Assembly: GCF_900156915.1 (NCBI RefSeq)
Contig: NZ_LT732535.1
Location: 732,444-765,478 of the forward strand
Reading direction: 5' to 3'
Origin: Sediminibacillus massiliensis
GTDB taxonomy: Bacteria > Bacillota > Bacilli > Bacillales > Amphibacillaceae
Length of the DNA: 33,035 nt
Both the position numbers and the translations under genes were made by a program. Each line of letters starts with the position of its first letter. The first letter of the stretch is position 1. The notes beneath the pieces were generated by a model. The model was not told the DNA's origin, did no database searches, and saw only the letters and a program-made list of their open reading frames with translations. Shown one piece after another: positions 1 through 6,832 of this stretch.

Positions 1-21
1 ACAATATTGCGACACAGTGAA

Positions 22-46
22 GGCGCTCACTCCGAGCGTCTTTTTT
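22..46 (+). terminator. Rho-independent terminator upstream of lysis cassette
   Basis: GGCGCTC (22-28) pairs with GAGCGTC (34-40), seven pairs with one G-U, around a five-base loop, and six T residues follow. It would end transcription entering from genes left of the window, presumably tail genes, so it separates or attenuates lysis gene expression. Confidence 0.8.
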
Positions 47-58
47 ATGGAGAAAAAC

Positions 59-106
59 GAGGGTGGGGTTAGCACCCTCTCCCACCCGGACAGGGTCTAT
101 TCCGGG
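59..106 (+). promoter_or_regulatory. Leader with mutually exclusive hairpins
   Basis: Two arrangements are possible. GAGGGTG (59-65) pairs perfectly with CACCCTC (73-79), and CCCGGA (85-90) with TCCGGG (101-106). Alternatively GGGTGGG (61-67) pairs perfectly with CCCACCC (81-87), which disrupts both other stems. Lying just after a terminator and before the lysis genes, this looks like an attenuator-type leader. The function is inferred; only the pairings are seen. I recognise no clear sigma-A promoter between 47 and 209. Confidence 0.4.
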
Positions 107-184
107 CGGTAATAACAAATACGACATCAAGAGAGAAAATTCCTGCTTTAGTTTTAAAATTCTCAGGGGGTCGAGAACAGTAAA

Positions 185-209
185 CCTCCCTTACAAAGGA
201 GGCTAGAGA
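185..209 (+). promoter_or_regulatory. Ribosome-binding-site hairpin of the xhlA-like gene
   Basis: CCTCC (185-189) can pair with GGAGG (198-202), which is the Shine-Dalgarno of the GTG start at 210. This short helix could hold down translation of the first lysis gene. The strong SD at seven-base spacing decides the GTG start. Confidence 0.45.
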
Positions 210-554
210 GTGGGTGAACAGCAGGTGCAACTCATCGAAAAGAATGTTGCCAATAACACAGATGACATTCGTGAGTTAAAAGAGAAGGTGGAAAAATTGC
301 GGTCAGATGTTACAGACTTACGGTCATCAAGTCAACTTATGCAGCAGTCCCAAACACACTTAATGGAGAATATAAGCGAGTTGAAAACTGGCTTGAAGGC
401 TCTTGGTGATAAGTGGGAGGAGAAGTGGGAGAAAGAGAAGGAAGATGAAGCAAAGCGATACGAACAAGAACGGCGAGACCAACGCAACAGATGGTGGGGT
501 CTTGCTTTTTTATTGATCGGAGCCATGCTTCTTATGCAGTTAGGACTTAAATAG
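210..554 (+). CDS. xhlA: XhlA-like hemolysin/lysis membrane protein
   Basis: A 114-residue protein, first gene of the lysis cassette. The N-terminal two-thirds is a long, highly charged helix or coiled coil rich in Glu, Lys and Leu. Residues about 93-112 form one hydrophobic membrane segment, with only Gly-Leu-Lys after it. That architecture matches the XhlA family of PBSX-like phages, where the protein works with holin and amidase in membrane lesion formation. The start is GTG with AAAGGAGG seven bases upstream. The holin gene follows 13 bases after the stop, so the two are co-transcribed. Family assignment rests on architecture and position, not an alignment. Confidence 0.8.
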   Translation: MGEQQVQLIEKNVANNTDDIRELKEKVEKLRSDVTDLRSSSQLMQQSQTHLMENISELKTGLKALGDKWEEKWEKEKEDEAKRYEQERRDQRNRWWGLAFLLIGAMLLMQLGLK

Positions 555-567
555 GAGGTAGATAACA

Positions 568-825
568 ATGGAAGAAGTATTAGCCTTTGCAACCCTATTG
601 CTCCCCATCGTATTGGCATTGGTGGAGCTAATCAAAAGAACCGTGAATATGCCGAAAGCAATCGTCCCTGCCGTATCCTTTGCGGTGGGGATTTTAGTTG
701 GAGCCATAGCCTATCCATTTTCCGATATGGAGCTTGTATTGAGGTTATGGGCCGGAGGATTTGCCGGGTTATCCGGTACAGGATTGTTTGAGTTAGTTAA
801 GTCAAGACCAGGCACGACAAAATAA
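568..825 (+). CDS. Phage holin (Hol118-like)
   Basis: An 85-residue, mostly hydrophobic protein with three candidate membrane segments (about residues 5-21, 31-50 and 58-76) and a short hydrophilic C-terminus containing Lys and Arg. Size, the internal GTGLFE motif and position between XhlA-like and amidase genes fit the holins of Listeria A118 and related phages. It would form holes in the cytoplasmic membrane that release the amidase to the wall. SD AGGAGG lies upstream of the ATG, and the amidase starts 12 bases after the stop. Confidence 0.85.
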   Translation: MEEVLAFATLLLPIVLALVELIKRTVNMPKAIVPAVSFAVGILVGAIAYPFSDMELVLRLWAGGFAGLSGTGLFELVKSRPGTTK

Positions 826-837
826 GGAGGAGATAAC

Positions 838-1842
838 ATGGTTAAAATCATCAAAAAGTATATCCCTACGTTTTACCGTTCGTTACGCCCGGCATACAGC
901 ATGAATCCAGAGTATATCACCATTCACAATACAGCCAATGCATCAAAGGGAGCCAATGCAGAAATGCACTCTCGTTATCTATTGAATGGCGGTGGTGGTC
1001 GTGGTGCATCCTGGCATTTTACAGTGGATGACAAAGAGATATATCAGCACTTACCGACTAATGAAAATGGCTGGCATGCCGGCGACGGGGCAAACGGGTC
1101 CGGTAACAGGAAATCAATCGGTATCGAGATATGCGAAAATGCAGACGGTGACTTTGAAAAGGCTGTTGCTAATGCACAATGGTTGGTGCGGAAATTGCTA
1201 GACGATCATGACCTTAGCATTGACCGTGTTGTACCTCATAAGCATTGGTCAGGGAAAAACTGTCCAAGAAAACTGCTTAGTCGGTTTGATGATTTCAAAG
1301 ATGGTGTATTCAAATCAGCAAGCAAGGAAACACAAGTCAAATCTGCCACTACTGAATCCGTATCTGTATCAACTGTTTCAACGTCCGACAAAGGTAAACG
1401 GGTAGAGTCCATTTACAGAGGTTCAGAAGGAATAAACTTCTACAAGGAACCATCCTTTGATAACCCAGTCGGTTCATTCAGTTATGGTATGGGATGGACT
1501 ATTAGAAAGAAAATCAAAGTTGGCAAGAGTGAAATGTATGAAGTGGAGAACTCAAAAGGCGCTGTTTACTACATTACAGCGAGAGAAGACCTTGTGAAAG
1601 TAGCGGATAACAAGCCTAACTTCACCGTTCCGACCGTAAACCTTGTATATGGCTCCAAAGGAAAGCAAGTCGGTTATCTGCAAGAGATATTGAAGTATTA
1701 CGGCTTTTATAAAGGGGCGCTAGATAACTCCTACGGTCCTTTAATGGTAGCAGCGGTCAAAGCCTTTCAACGGGATCGTGGCATACTTGTTGATGGAAAA
1801 GCGGGACCGCAAACACGTAAGGAAATTAGTAAGGTAGCGTAA
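838..1842 (+). CDS. N-acetylmuramoyl-L-alanine amidase (endolysin)
   Basis: A 334-residue modular lysin. Residues about 20-155 are an Amidase_2 domain: His30 in the ITIHNTAN motif, and the His and Cys of HKHWSGKNCPRK near 137-146, are the expected zinc ligands, and the WHAGDG motif is present. A Ser/Thr-rich linker follows, then an SH3-like stretch (about 187-257) and a C-terminal PG_binding_1 domain (about 263-334). It cleaves the amide bond between MurNAc and L-Ala to burst the host. There is no signal peptide, so export relies on the holin. The SD is AAGGAGGAG. A bidirectional terminator closes the operon. Confidence 0.95.
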   Translation: MVKIIKKYIPTFYRSLRPAYSMNPEYITIHNTANASKGANAEMHSRYLLNGGGGRGASWHFTVDDKEIYQHLPTNENGWHAGDGANGSGNRKSIGIEICENADGDFEKAVANAQWLVRKLLDDHDLSIDRVVPHKHWSGKNCPRKLLSRFDDFKDGVFKSASKETQVKSATTESVSVSTVSTSDKGKRVESIYRGSEGINFYKEPSFDNPVGSFSYGMGWTIRKKIKVGKSEMYEVENSKGAVYYITAREDLVKVADNKPNFTVPTVNLVYGSKGKQVGYLQEILKYYGFYKGALDNSYGPLMVAAVKAFQRDRGILVDGKAGPQTRKEISKVA

Positions 1843-1849
1843 AGGTAAA

Positions 1850-1873
1850 AGCCCCACTTTATTCGGTGGGGCT
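1850..1873. terminator. Bidirectional terminator
   Basis: AGCCCCAC (1850-1857) and GTGGGGCT (1866-1873) form a perfect eight-pair stem with an eight-base loop. It sits between the plus-strand amidase and the minus-strand NUMOD/HNH-like gene and overlaps the last codons of the latter. The flanking A and T tracts are short, so strength is uncertain. Confidence 0.7.
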
Positions 1874-2539
1874 AATCCTTTCAAACCTGTATCCGCATGT
1901 ATGTTTTCTTGTTCCGTTCAATACTTTATATACATTAGCGTTTTGGACTTTCAACTCTTTGCAAGCTTCTCTGATTGAAGAGAATACTTTCACTTCGCCA
2001 TCCTCAGAGAAACTTTTAATAGGTCTCATTCGTTTTTGTGCGTAGACCTGTTCTTTTCTTGATGCAAACACACAAGTATCTTTAGAGTATAACATTCCGT
2101 CACCTATAATATCTTTATCGAGAGTGTACTCGAACGGGTCCACTAAAAATTTATCGTAGTTTTTAAGTTTCTTTATATCGTTCTCGAATTTCCTGAAATG
2201 AAGCCAATCTTCATGCACTTTTACCCCTTTGCCACCGTACCATTTATATGCACTGAATCGCTTTGAGTAACATCTTTCTAGCATATGACTCCATGATTTA
2301 TACACTTTTAAGTTATTCTTTTTAGCCCCTTTGTACGAATACCCGACACCGTAAACGGTAGGGACTCCATAGTCTTTAAAATTCCCTTTAACCAGATTCC
2401 CAACTTCGAAAACATCAGAATATCCTGATTCGAGGAAACGGGCGATCACATGCGTATTGCTGAACTTCGGAAACCCAACCACCACAGCTTCTCTTCCCTC
2501 TTTATTTACAAACGTTTTACCTAAATATTTGTCTCGCAT
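1859..2539 (-). CDS. NUMOD/HNH homing-endonuclease-like DNA-binding protein
   Basis: About 226 residues from the ATG at 2539, which has AGGAGG six bases upstream; a frame extension to 2590 lacks an SD. The middle contains the Y-W-x2-M-x2-RCY and YGGKGVKVHEDW-x2-F pattern seen in many phage HNH or AP2-like free-standing endonucleases. The last 45 residues (F-S-SIREACKEL, YKVLNGTRKHTCGYRFE) resemble a NUMOD1-type helix-turn-helix DNA-binding module. I do not see a full HNH triad, so nuclease activity is uncertain. It lies alone after the lysis operon and convergent to it, as expected for a mobile free-standing endonuclease or a degenerate one. Confidence 0.6.
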   Translation of the reverse strand: MRDKYLGKTFVNKEGREAVVVGFPKFSNTHVIARFLESGYSDVFEVGNLVKGNFKDYGVPTVYGVGYSYKGAKKNNLKVYKSWSHMLERCYSKRFSAYKWYGGKGVKVHEDWLHFRKFENDIKKLKNYDKFLVDPFEYTLDKDIIGDGMLYSKDTCVFASRKEQVYAQKRMRPIKSFSEDGEVKVFSSIREACKELKVQNANVYKVLNGTRKHTCGYRFERISPTE

Positions 2540-2618
2540 CATTCTCCTCCTGGAAAAGTATTTACGATACAACCAAAAATAATTATTCAATTATTGTTTA
2601 CGCCTCTGTTTGGTCGGA

Positions 2619-2876
2619 TTACGACTTAACTCTTTTACCTTTTTTGAACCATTTTGACCATATACCAAAGCCGCGCTCTGTTCTTCTGCTATTGTTAGAA
2701 CTATTCCCATGACTAGCAACGAATCCCGTTTCCTCTAAGCATTCCTCGCATACATCTAACGTGCAATAAACAAAATCTTTAGCGCCTTGTTCGATTTTCA
2801 TTTTGGCATGAAAAAGGTTGTTATCTTGTGTTTCCTTATCGCAAACATCGCAATAGTGAATAGTTTTACTTGCCAT
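2619..2876 (-). CDS. Small Cys-rich (zinc-ribbon-like) phage protein
   Basis: An 85-residue protein. Cys pairs at residues about 9-12 (CDVC) and 43-46 (CEEC), plus Cys38, suggest a zinc-binding knuckle. The C-terminal 25 residues are basic with two Trp. The SD AAAGGATG lies about eight bases upstream of the ATG. It lies downstream of the XRE regulator on the same strand and is probably co-transcribed with it. Function is not recognised. Confidence 0.65.
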   Translation of the reverse strand: MASKTIHYCDVCDKETQDNNLFHAKMKIEQGAKDFVYCTLDVCEECLEETGFVASHGNSSNNSRRTERGFGIWSKWFKKGKRVKS

Positions 2877-2908
2877 TTATTTCATCCTTTCTTTGTCGCA
2901 TTTTGGGT

Positions 2909-3154
2909 CTACTCTTCGGTAGTTTCTTCGTACATATCACTCACCTTCACATCAAGCAGCTTCTCTAACCGCAATATATAGTAAACAGAAGGAGTGGATT
3001 CAGCGACTCCATCTTTATCATTGTTGCACCATCTATTCACTTGCGCTTGGGTAGCGCCGATATTGTCAGCAACCCATTTTTTTCGTATTCCTTTAGATTC
3101 CAATACTTCACCTAATTTAGATCGTACTTTCTTCTTCAATTCCGCAACCTCCAA
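2909..3154 (-). CDS. XRE-family transcriptional regulator
   Basis: About 81 residues. A Cro/CI-type helix-turn-helix spans about residues 21-70, with recognition helix around ATQAQVNRWC. The first in-frame start is TTG at 3154. A second TTG at 3139, giving a protein starting with two Lys, has GGAGG eight bases upstream and is equally credible. A near-perfect promoter lies just upstream, with an inverted repeat inside its spacer, so autorepression is likely. It probably controls the divergent plus-strand gene at 3314 as well. The gene sits between the lysis module and the plasmid-like module. Confidence 0.8.
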   Translation of the reverse strand: MEVAELKKKVRSKLGEVLESKGIRKKWVADNIGATQAQVNRWCNNDKDGVAESTPSVYYILRLEKLLDVKVSDMYEETTEE

Positions 3155-3192
3155 TTATATGTTCCACCTCCTTCTATTATTACCTTAATTTT

Positions 3193-3221
3193 ATTATAAA
3201 TCAAATTACACAATAATGCAA
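3193..3221 (-). promoter_or_regulatory. Sigma-A-type promoter of the XRE gene
   Basis: On the minus strand, TTGCAT (3216-3221), a 17-base spacer and TATAAT (3193-3198) give an almost consensus vegetative promoter reading into the XRE gene at 3154. Confidence 0.8.
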
Positions 3222-3243
3222 ACTAAATTACATAATTGTGTAA
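3206..3243. promoter_or_regulatory. Inverted-repeat operator between XRE and RHH-like genes
   Basis: TTACACAAT (3206-3214) and its exact reverse complement ATTGTGTAA (3235-3243) are centred 29 bases apart. The first half-site sits within the spacer of the XRE promoter. A related ATTACAT lies between them. Binding by the adjacent XRE protein is inferred. Confidence 0.6.
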
Positions 3244-3313
3244 ACAACCAAGCCCACCCTGCATACATTGTTATCAAGATAGGATTTACCAACTATCCAG
3301 AAAGGAGATAACC

Positions 3314-3487
3314 GTGAAAATCAAAGGGAAAGGCGCATCCATCCGTAAATCGAATCTCGTCAATAAGAGTGTCAGCTTTAACCGGATGGATAGACATCAG
3401 CGAGAGTTACACGAATGGGCGAATAAACATCAGCCAAGAAAGCAAGTATATCGCCTTTCGCTTCCGGCACACCTTCTAATACGGTAA
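3314..3487 (+). pseudogene. Truncated ribbon-helix-helix-like protein (5' part only)
   Basis: GTG start with AAAGGAG at about seven bases. The first 39 or so residues look like a real small basic protein: the KSVSFNRMDRHQRELHEWA segment resembles small plasmid/phage proteins that normally continue with a motif like NFSxYxKxLIxRD, thought to be ribbon-helix-helix (ParR-like) DNA binders. After about 3430 the frame is only the antisense of the tail chaperone gene and ends at 3487. The gene is therefore cut at a rearrangement junction. The family is inferred from memory of similar sequences; the loss of the C-terminus is clear from the overlap. Confidence 0.6.
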
Positions 3488-3620
3488 GTACCAATAAAAC
3501 GCCGTATTGTTGCTCTGTGACACCTTCAGGTACTTCCAAGTTAACTAGCTTTTGCTTTACGTTTGCTTTGCTTAATATTGACATGATCGTGATTAAGTCC
3601 ATTGATTTAATATTCCGCAT
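3378..3620 (-). pseudogene. Truncated tail assembly chaperone
   Basis: ATG at 3620 with AGGAGG at five-base spacing, 43 bases after the tail tube gene, exactly where siphoviruses encode the tail assembly chaperone (gpG-like). The first 63 or so residues (LEVPEGVTEQQYGVLLVLTV, then GDILAFLAD) look native. From about 3433 leftward the frame reads the antisense of the RHH-like gene and stops at 3378. The C-terminus, the usual frameshift extension and the tape measure gene that should follow are missing here. See the junction feature. Confidence 0.65.
3429..3433. other. Rearrangement or chimera junction
   Basis: The plus-strand RHH-like gene and the minus-strand chaperone gene both lose their 3' parts here. 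ATCAG at 3429-3433 fits both genes in their own frames (His-Gln codons on one strand, Ala-Asp on the other), so it is a candidate five-base microhomology. This explains why lysis genes run on the plus strand and structural genes on the minus strand. Confidence 0.6.
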
Positions 3621-3637
3621 AATTACCTCCTAATAAT

Positions 3638-3661
3638 AAAAAAGAAGAGGGTTGCCCCTCT
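3638..3661 (-). terminator. Terminator after the tail tube gene
   Basis: Minus strand: a six-pair stem, AGAGGG (3646-3651) with CCCTCT (3656-3661) in plus-strand terms, a four-base loop, then a T tract. It would favour high expression of the tail tube over downstream tail genes. Confidence 0.75.
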
Positions 3662-3663
3662 CC

Positions 3664-4251
3664 TTATGTTGTGGTTTCTTTTGGCCAGTACACTTGATAC
3701 GCGACTTTTCCAGATTCAATATCTTCAAAGTCTGCGTGTGCATGGAATACGATTGGAACAACAGCTTCCCCATCATCCTCTGTACTCATGGTGAAACCTT
3801 CGGCGGATAGAGCGTTTTTAAGCAAAATGACTACAGGCCTATCGTTACCGCTTAAGCGCCCTACAAAAGCAATATTATCCAGATAATCTCCATCTTCAAT
3901 GTTGGAACGGCCTGTGACAATATCAAAGTTTGAATCGGTATCATCTATATCAGCAGGACCAATGGCGTTTTTTATGTTCTGGGCTGTAAGTTCTTTCAAG
4001 TTTACGGTCAATTGCGCTTCATGAGAGTTGACGAATTTCAAACCTCGGATACGGGTTTTTACTCCGTCCAACTCCGGCTGCCGTGTTTCGATTTCCACTT
4101 GAAATTCATTACCGCCACTAGTAGCGCCCAATACTTCTCCTGTGAAGTCTCCAGTTGTATCGTCATATGTTAAATTTTTATAGATTGCCCCGGCATCCAA
4201 TAACATGCGCTCGGGCGTGTTCTGTGTCACTCCTACTGGATTAACAGCCAT
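3664..4251 (-). CDS. Major tail (tube) protein
   Basis: A 195-residue protein at the standard place between the tail terminator gene and the tail chaperone. The N-terminus (AVNPVGVTQNTPERMLLDAG), the beta-rich body and the acidic loops match Gram-positive siphovirus major tail tube proteins, which stack as hexamer rings to form the tube. An SD precedes the ATG, and the tail terminator gene ends four bases upstream. A Rho-independent hairpin follows the stop. This is the last intact structural gene in the window. Confidence 0.88.
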   Translation of the reverse strand: MAVNPVGVTQNTPERMLLDAGAIYKNLTYDDTTGDFTGEVLGATSGGNEFQVEIETRQPELDGVKTRIRGLKFVNSHEAQLTVNLKELTAQNIKNAIGPADIDDTDSNFDIVTGRSNIEDGDYLDNIAFVGRLSGNDRPVVILLKNALSAEGFTMSTEDDGEAVVPIVFHAHADFEDIESGKVAYQVYWPKETTT

Positions 4252-4255
4252 TTCA

Positions 4256-4627
4256 TTACCTCCTATACGTCAATAATGTGGTGGTCACATCATAACGTTT
4301 GATTAATTCATCTGGATCGGGAACGTAACCGACACTTGGACGAGTAGCCACAATCAAGTTGTGTTCATCCAGCAAGCGAAAGTCCAAAAGAGATTGCCTG
4401 ACTTGCTCGGCTATTTCCACCACCGTTCCATGTGATGTGCCTTCCCCTTTATCCCAACAGCTTATTTCCAACGTGTAGTCATCTCTTCCGCTTTCTGTCG
4501 GGTCCACAGGGAATAGTTTATAAACAACATAGGGGAAAGCTCCATTTTGCGAAGCTCTCCCCTGATAAGTCTTATAAGAATGTGCGTTATCAATCACTTG
4601 GTATATCGCAGTCATGATATGCTTCAT
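4256..4627 (-). CDS. Tail terminator / completion protein (DUF3168-like)
   Basis: A 123-residue protein. Size, the pattern IYQVIDNAHSYKTYQGRAS and FPYVVYKLFP, and position directly before the major tail protein fit the minor capsid/tail completion family that caps the tail tube and joins it to the head. The start overlaps the end of the HK97-gp10-like gene by four bases, indicating translational coupling. Confidence 0.75.
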   Translation of the reverse strand: MKHIMTAIYQVIDNAHSYKTYQGRASQNGAFPYVVYKLFPVDPTESGRDDYTLEISCWDKGEGTSHGTVVEIAEQVRQSLLDFRLLDEHNLIVATRPSVGYVPDPDELIKRYDVTTTLLTYRR

Positions 4628-4968
4628 AACTTGTAATTCCTTTCAGCAACCTGTCTCAAATTGCCAAGGTTGTTCATGATGCCAGGCCGGAGATACTCTT
4701 TGCCTTGGATATTTGATGTCGATTTTTCCAAATAGATAGGATATTCTTCGCTTGTCAATTTAGAACCAACGTAAACCCCTGTCTCATCCACTTGATGGTC
4801 AATGCTTCCCAATAAGTTACCCTCGTCTATTAAGTTCTTAGCTTGGATGACTTGCTTTACATGAGTTGCTCCGGCCATACCCACTGCTTTCAGCATCATT
4901 TTGTTGGCATTATCCATGGCTTGAATCACTTGTTTACGGTTAGAAGTGTATTTAACCAACTGTATCAC
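4624..4968 (-). CDS. HK97 gp10-like head-tail protein
   Basis: A 114-residue protein. The segments KQVIQAMDNANKMMLKAVG, GSIDHQVDE and VYVGSKLTSEEYPIYLEKST, with the terminal EYLRPGI, are typical of the HK97-gp10/neck protein family. It acts in tail completion or neck assembly. It overlaps the head-closure gene upstream by 17 bases and the next gene by four. Confidence 0.85.
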   Translation of the reverse strand: MIQLVKYTSNRKQVIQAMDNANKMMLKAVGMAGATHVKQVIQAKNLIDEGNLLGSIDHQVDETGVYVGSKLTSEEYPIYLEKSTSNIQGKEYLRPGIMNNLGNLRQVAERNYKL

Positions 4969-5263
4969 CCGTATATTCCAAACTTATTTCCAGTTGTCGG
5001 TTGAGGTTGTTTGGATTATCGACATTGTTGATTTGGTATATCTTATCACCAATAATCATCCTGTCCGTTTCCTTTACATCGACTATTTCAAAGATGATGA
5101 ATATATGGGAGGATACTACACCAAGTTTTTCATTGGCCAACACTTCATCGGCACTCAACTGATCCAGTGTGCCTTCCAATTCCAAATGAGTATCCCATTC
5201 GTGCGTTTCTCCCCCCATACCATCATCAACAGTAGTGTAACGTTCAACTATAGCTCTCACCAT
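4952..5263 (-). CDS. Head closure protein (SPP1 gp16-like)
   Basis: A 103-residue protein. The beta-barrel-like pattern beginning VERYTTVDDGMGGETHEWDT and later DRMIIGDKIYQINNVDNPN is characteristic of the phage head-tail joining/head-closure family (PF05521). It seals the connector after DNA packaging and forms the tail docking site. It overlaps the connector gene by seven bases. Confidence 0.85.
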   Translation of the reverse strand: MVRAIVERYTTVDDGMGGETHEWDTHLELEGTLDQLSADEVLANEKLGVVSSHIFIIFEIVDVKETDRMIIGDKIYQINNVDNPNNLNRQLEISLEYTGDTVG

Positions 5264-5535
5264 CTCAGCCGCCTTCTGAGCCCTCTTAACACATTGCTAG
5301 GGTAATTGTCTGCATATCCTACAGAATGGCGTGACAGGCTTTCTGATGTGATTCCTGCTTTGGAGTTTAATTGGAATTCAATCATTTTGATAAGATTCAA
5401 CTCATATTCCGGCGGTATTTCTTTAATCCCGCAGTATCCTTTGATGTGATTCTCGACAACCGGAATCAATTCGGCTATTTGTTCCTCTTTATTCTTTAAA
5501 CCAAGAGAAGATTGCACTTGACTAACTGTTACCAC
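5257..5535 (-). CDS. Head-tail connector protein (gp6/gp15-like adaptor)
   Basis: A 92-residue, largely helical protein. The pattern VQSSLGLKNKEEQIAELIP, GYCGIKEIPPEYELNLIKMI and SRHSVGY matches the phage gp6-like head-tail connector family (PF05135), which binds as a dodecameric ring beneath the portal. It lies four bases after the HeH-domain gene within the head operon. Confidence 0.85.
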   Translation of the reverse strand: MVTVSQVQSSLGLKNKEEQIAELIPVVENHIKGYCGIKEIPPEYELNLIKMIEFQLNSKAGITSESLSRHSVGYADNYPSNVLRGLRRRLRW

Positions 5536-5539
5536 GCAA

Positions 5540-5803
5540 TCACCCCTCTAATTCTTTAATTAGCTGCGCTTTAGTCATGGTGGAATAACCATCAATGCCT
5601 TCATCCTTCGCCAGCTTTTTAAGTTCCGGAACAGTTTTATCATTTAGCGTTTCTTGCTCCTTGGATTGTTCTTCTGTTTCCGTCCTCTGGCCTTCCGATT
5701 GCGCTTCAGTCTCATGTCCTTCTTGGTTCCCCGATTCGGTTTTGGCATTTGCTTCACGCTCCCTTTTTTCTTTTTCTAACAGATAAAAGGTTGTAGCTCC
5801 CAT
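5540..5803 (-). CDS. Small HeH/LEM-domain phage protein
   Basis: An 87-residue protein. The middle is a Gln/Glu/Thr-rich low-complexity linker. The last 35 residues (VPELKKLAKDEGIDGYSTMT then KAQLIKELEG) form a helix-extended-helix (HeH, LEM-like) fold common after capsid genes in Gram-positive phages, often annotated as Rho-termination N-like. Its role may be a capsid accessory or nucleic-acid contact. SD GGAGGTGG lies before the ATG. Confidence 0.75.
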   Translation of the reverse strand: MGATTFYLLEKEKREREANAKTESGNQEGHETEAQSEGQRTETEEQSKEQETLNDKTVPELKKLAKDEGIDGYSTMTKAQLIKELEG

Positions 5804-5819
5804 TGTTCCACCTCCATAT

Positions 5820-5846
5820 AAAAAAGAGCCGGGTTATCCCAGCTCT
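5820..5846 (-). terminator. Terminator after the capsid gene
   Basis: Minus-strand stem GAGCTGGG with CCCGGCTC (one G-U), four-base loop ATAA, followed by a T tract opposite the A residues at 5820-5825. Partial termination here would raise capsid transcript levels above those of the connector genes. Confidence 0.8.
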
Positions 5847-6817
5847 TAGCCATTTGTTACAAGTTGGACGACACGAACTTTCTTCTTGTCATAAACACGA
5901 TCATAGTTAGCAGCAGCTTCCATTTCTGCAAGTGTAGGCATTTGGCCAGTAACATTGTTTTCAGTCCAACGGAATCCACGAGGGTGCATGATGAATTTCT
6001 GACGGTTGATTAGAATATCTTCACCTTTCAAGCTGTTACGATCTGTTTCAGTAGGCACTTTTGGAGAACCTGCTACATAACCAACAGCACCGGAAGCGAA
6101 CAAGTAAGAAGTGTATTTCTTACCGCTTGTAGTACCATCGATTACAGGAAGATTGTCATCAACAATCAACGTTTTCCCTTGGTACGTACCGAAACCAATG
6201 TCGATTTGATTCTCTGGAAGATATTCAACCAATTGCGCTTTTTGCAAGTTAGCATGAACACGGGAATGTACAGCAATAGCCGTGAATTTGTTTTTGGCAT
6301 CTCCAAGTAATTGAGCGCCATCAATGAAAACATCACCGCTTGCTGTCTCGCCAGTTCCACTCTCATCAGAAACATCTAAGATAAGGTCGCCATCATCATT
6401 AGCAGCGTTATCCGCAAATACACCGTTAAGCATACGGATAAGCATGTTTTGTTGGGAACGTGTCCAATAGTCGGCTGTACGGTCTGCAATAGCTTGCATA
6501 GGGTTAGAACCCGCTAACTCTGCTGCTATGTCCTCGGAACTCCATGCTTTACCAAATGTAAATACCCTCGCAACGTCTTTCCCTGCATTGATTTTCTCTG
6601 GAGTCAATGCATAATCAGACTGAATCGCTTCCGGATCACCGTCAAGGTCGTTCCAGAAAGGCATATTTACACTATCTCCACCATTTGGCACAGTTAAATT
6701 CGGCACGCTTGACATGATTCCAGAACGAACCAAAGCGCTGCGCTCCTCAATTGTGTTAATTACATATGGGTTAAATACCTCTGGAATAATTACGTCTGAT
6801 ACTCTTGTTACTGCCAT
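5846..6817 (-). CDS. Major capsid protein
   Basis: A 323-residue HK97-fold type capsid protein. It starts VTRVSDVIIPEVFNPYVI and has the NMPFWNDLDGD segment, the WSSEDIAAELAGSNPMQAIA helix and the C-terminal YDRVYDKKKVRVVQL strand typical of the Bacillus/Listeria group of phage capsid proteins with a separate scaffold. It assembles the icosahedral shell around the scaffold encoded just upstream. The gap to the scaffold gene is 15 bases with a good SD (AGGAGAG). A terminator overlaps the stop. Confidence 0.93.
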   Translation of the reverse strand: MAVTRVSDVIIPEVFNPYVINTIEERSALVRSGIMSSVPNLTVPNGGDSVNMPFWNDLDGDPEAIQSDYALTPEKINAGKDVARVFTFGKAWSSEDIAAELAGSNPMQAIADRTADYWTRSQQNMLIRMLNGVFADNAANDDGDLILDVSDESGTGETASGDVFIDGAQLLGDAKNKFTAIAVHSRVHANLQKAQLVEYLPENQIDIGFGTYQGKTLIVDDNLPVIDGTTSGKKYTSYLFASGAVGYVAGSPKVPTETDRNSLKGEDILINRQKFIMHPRGFRWTENNVTGQMPTLAEMEAAANYDRVYDKKKVRVVQLVTNG

Positions 6818-6832
6818 TTAAAATCTCTCCTT

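Noticed and set aside
44-203. Open frame through the lysis leader
   Set aside because: No SD or start codon in place and the same bases form perfect hairpins, so it is read as leader.
4946-5305. 119-codon open frame on the plus strand
   Set aside because: It lies across two well-recognised connector genes on the opposite strand and has no SD or family resemblance.
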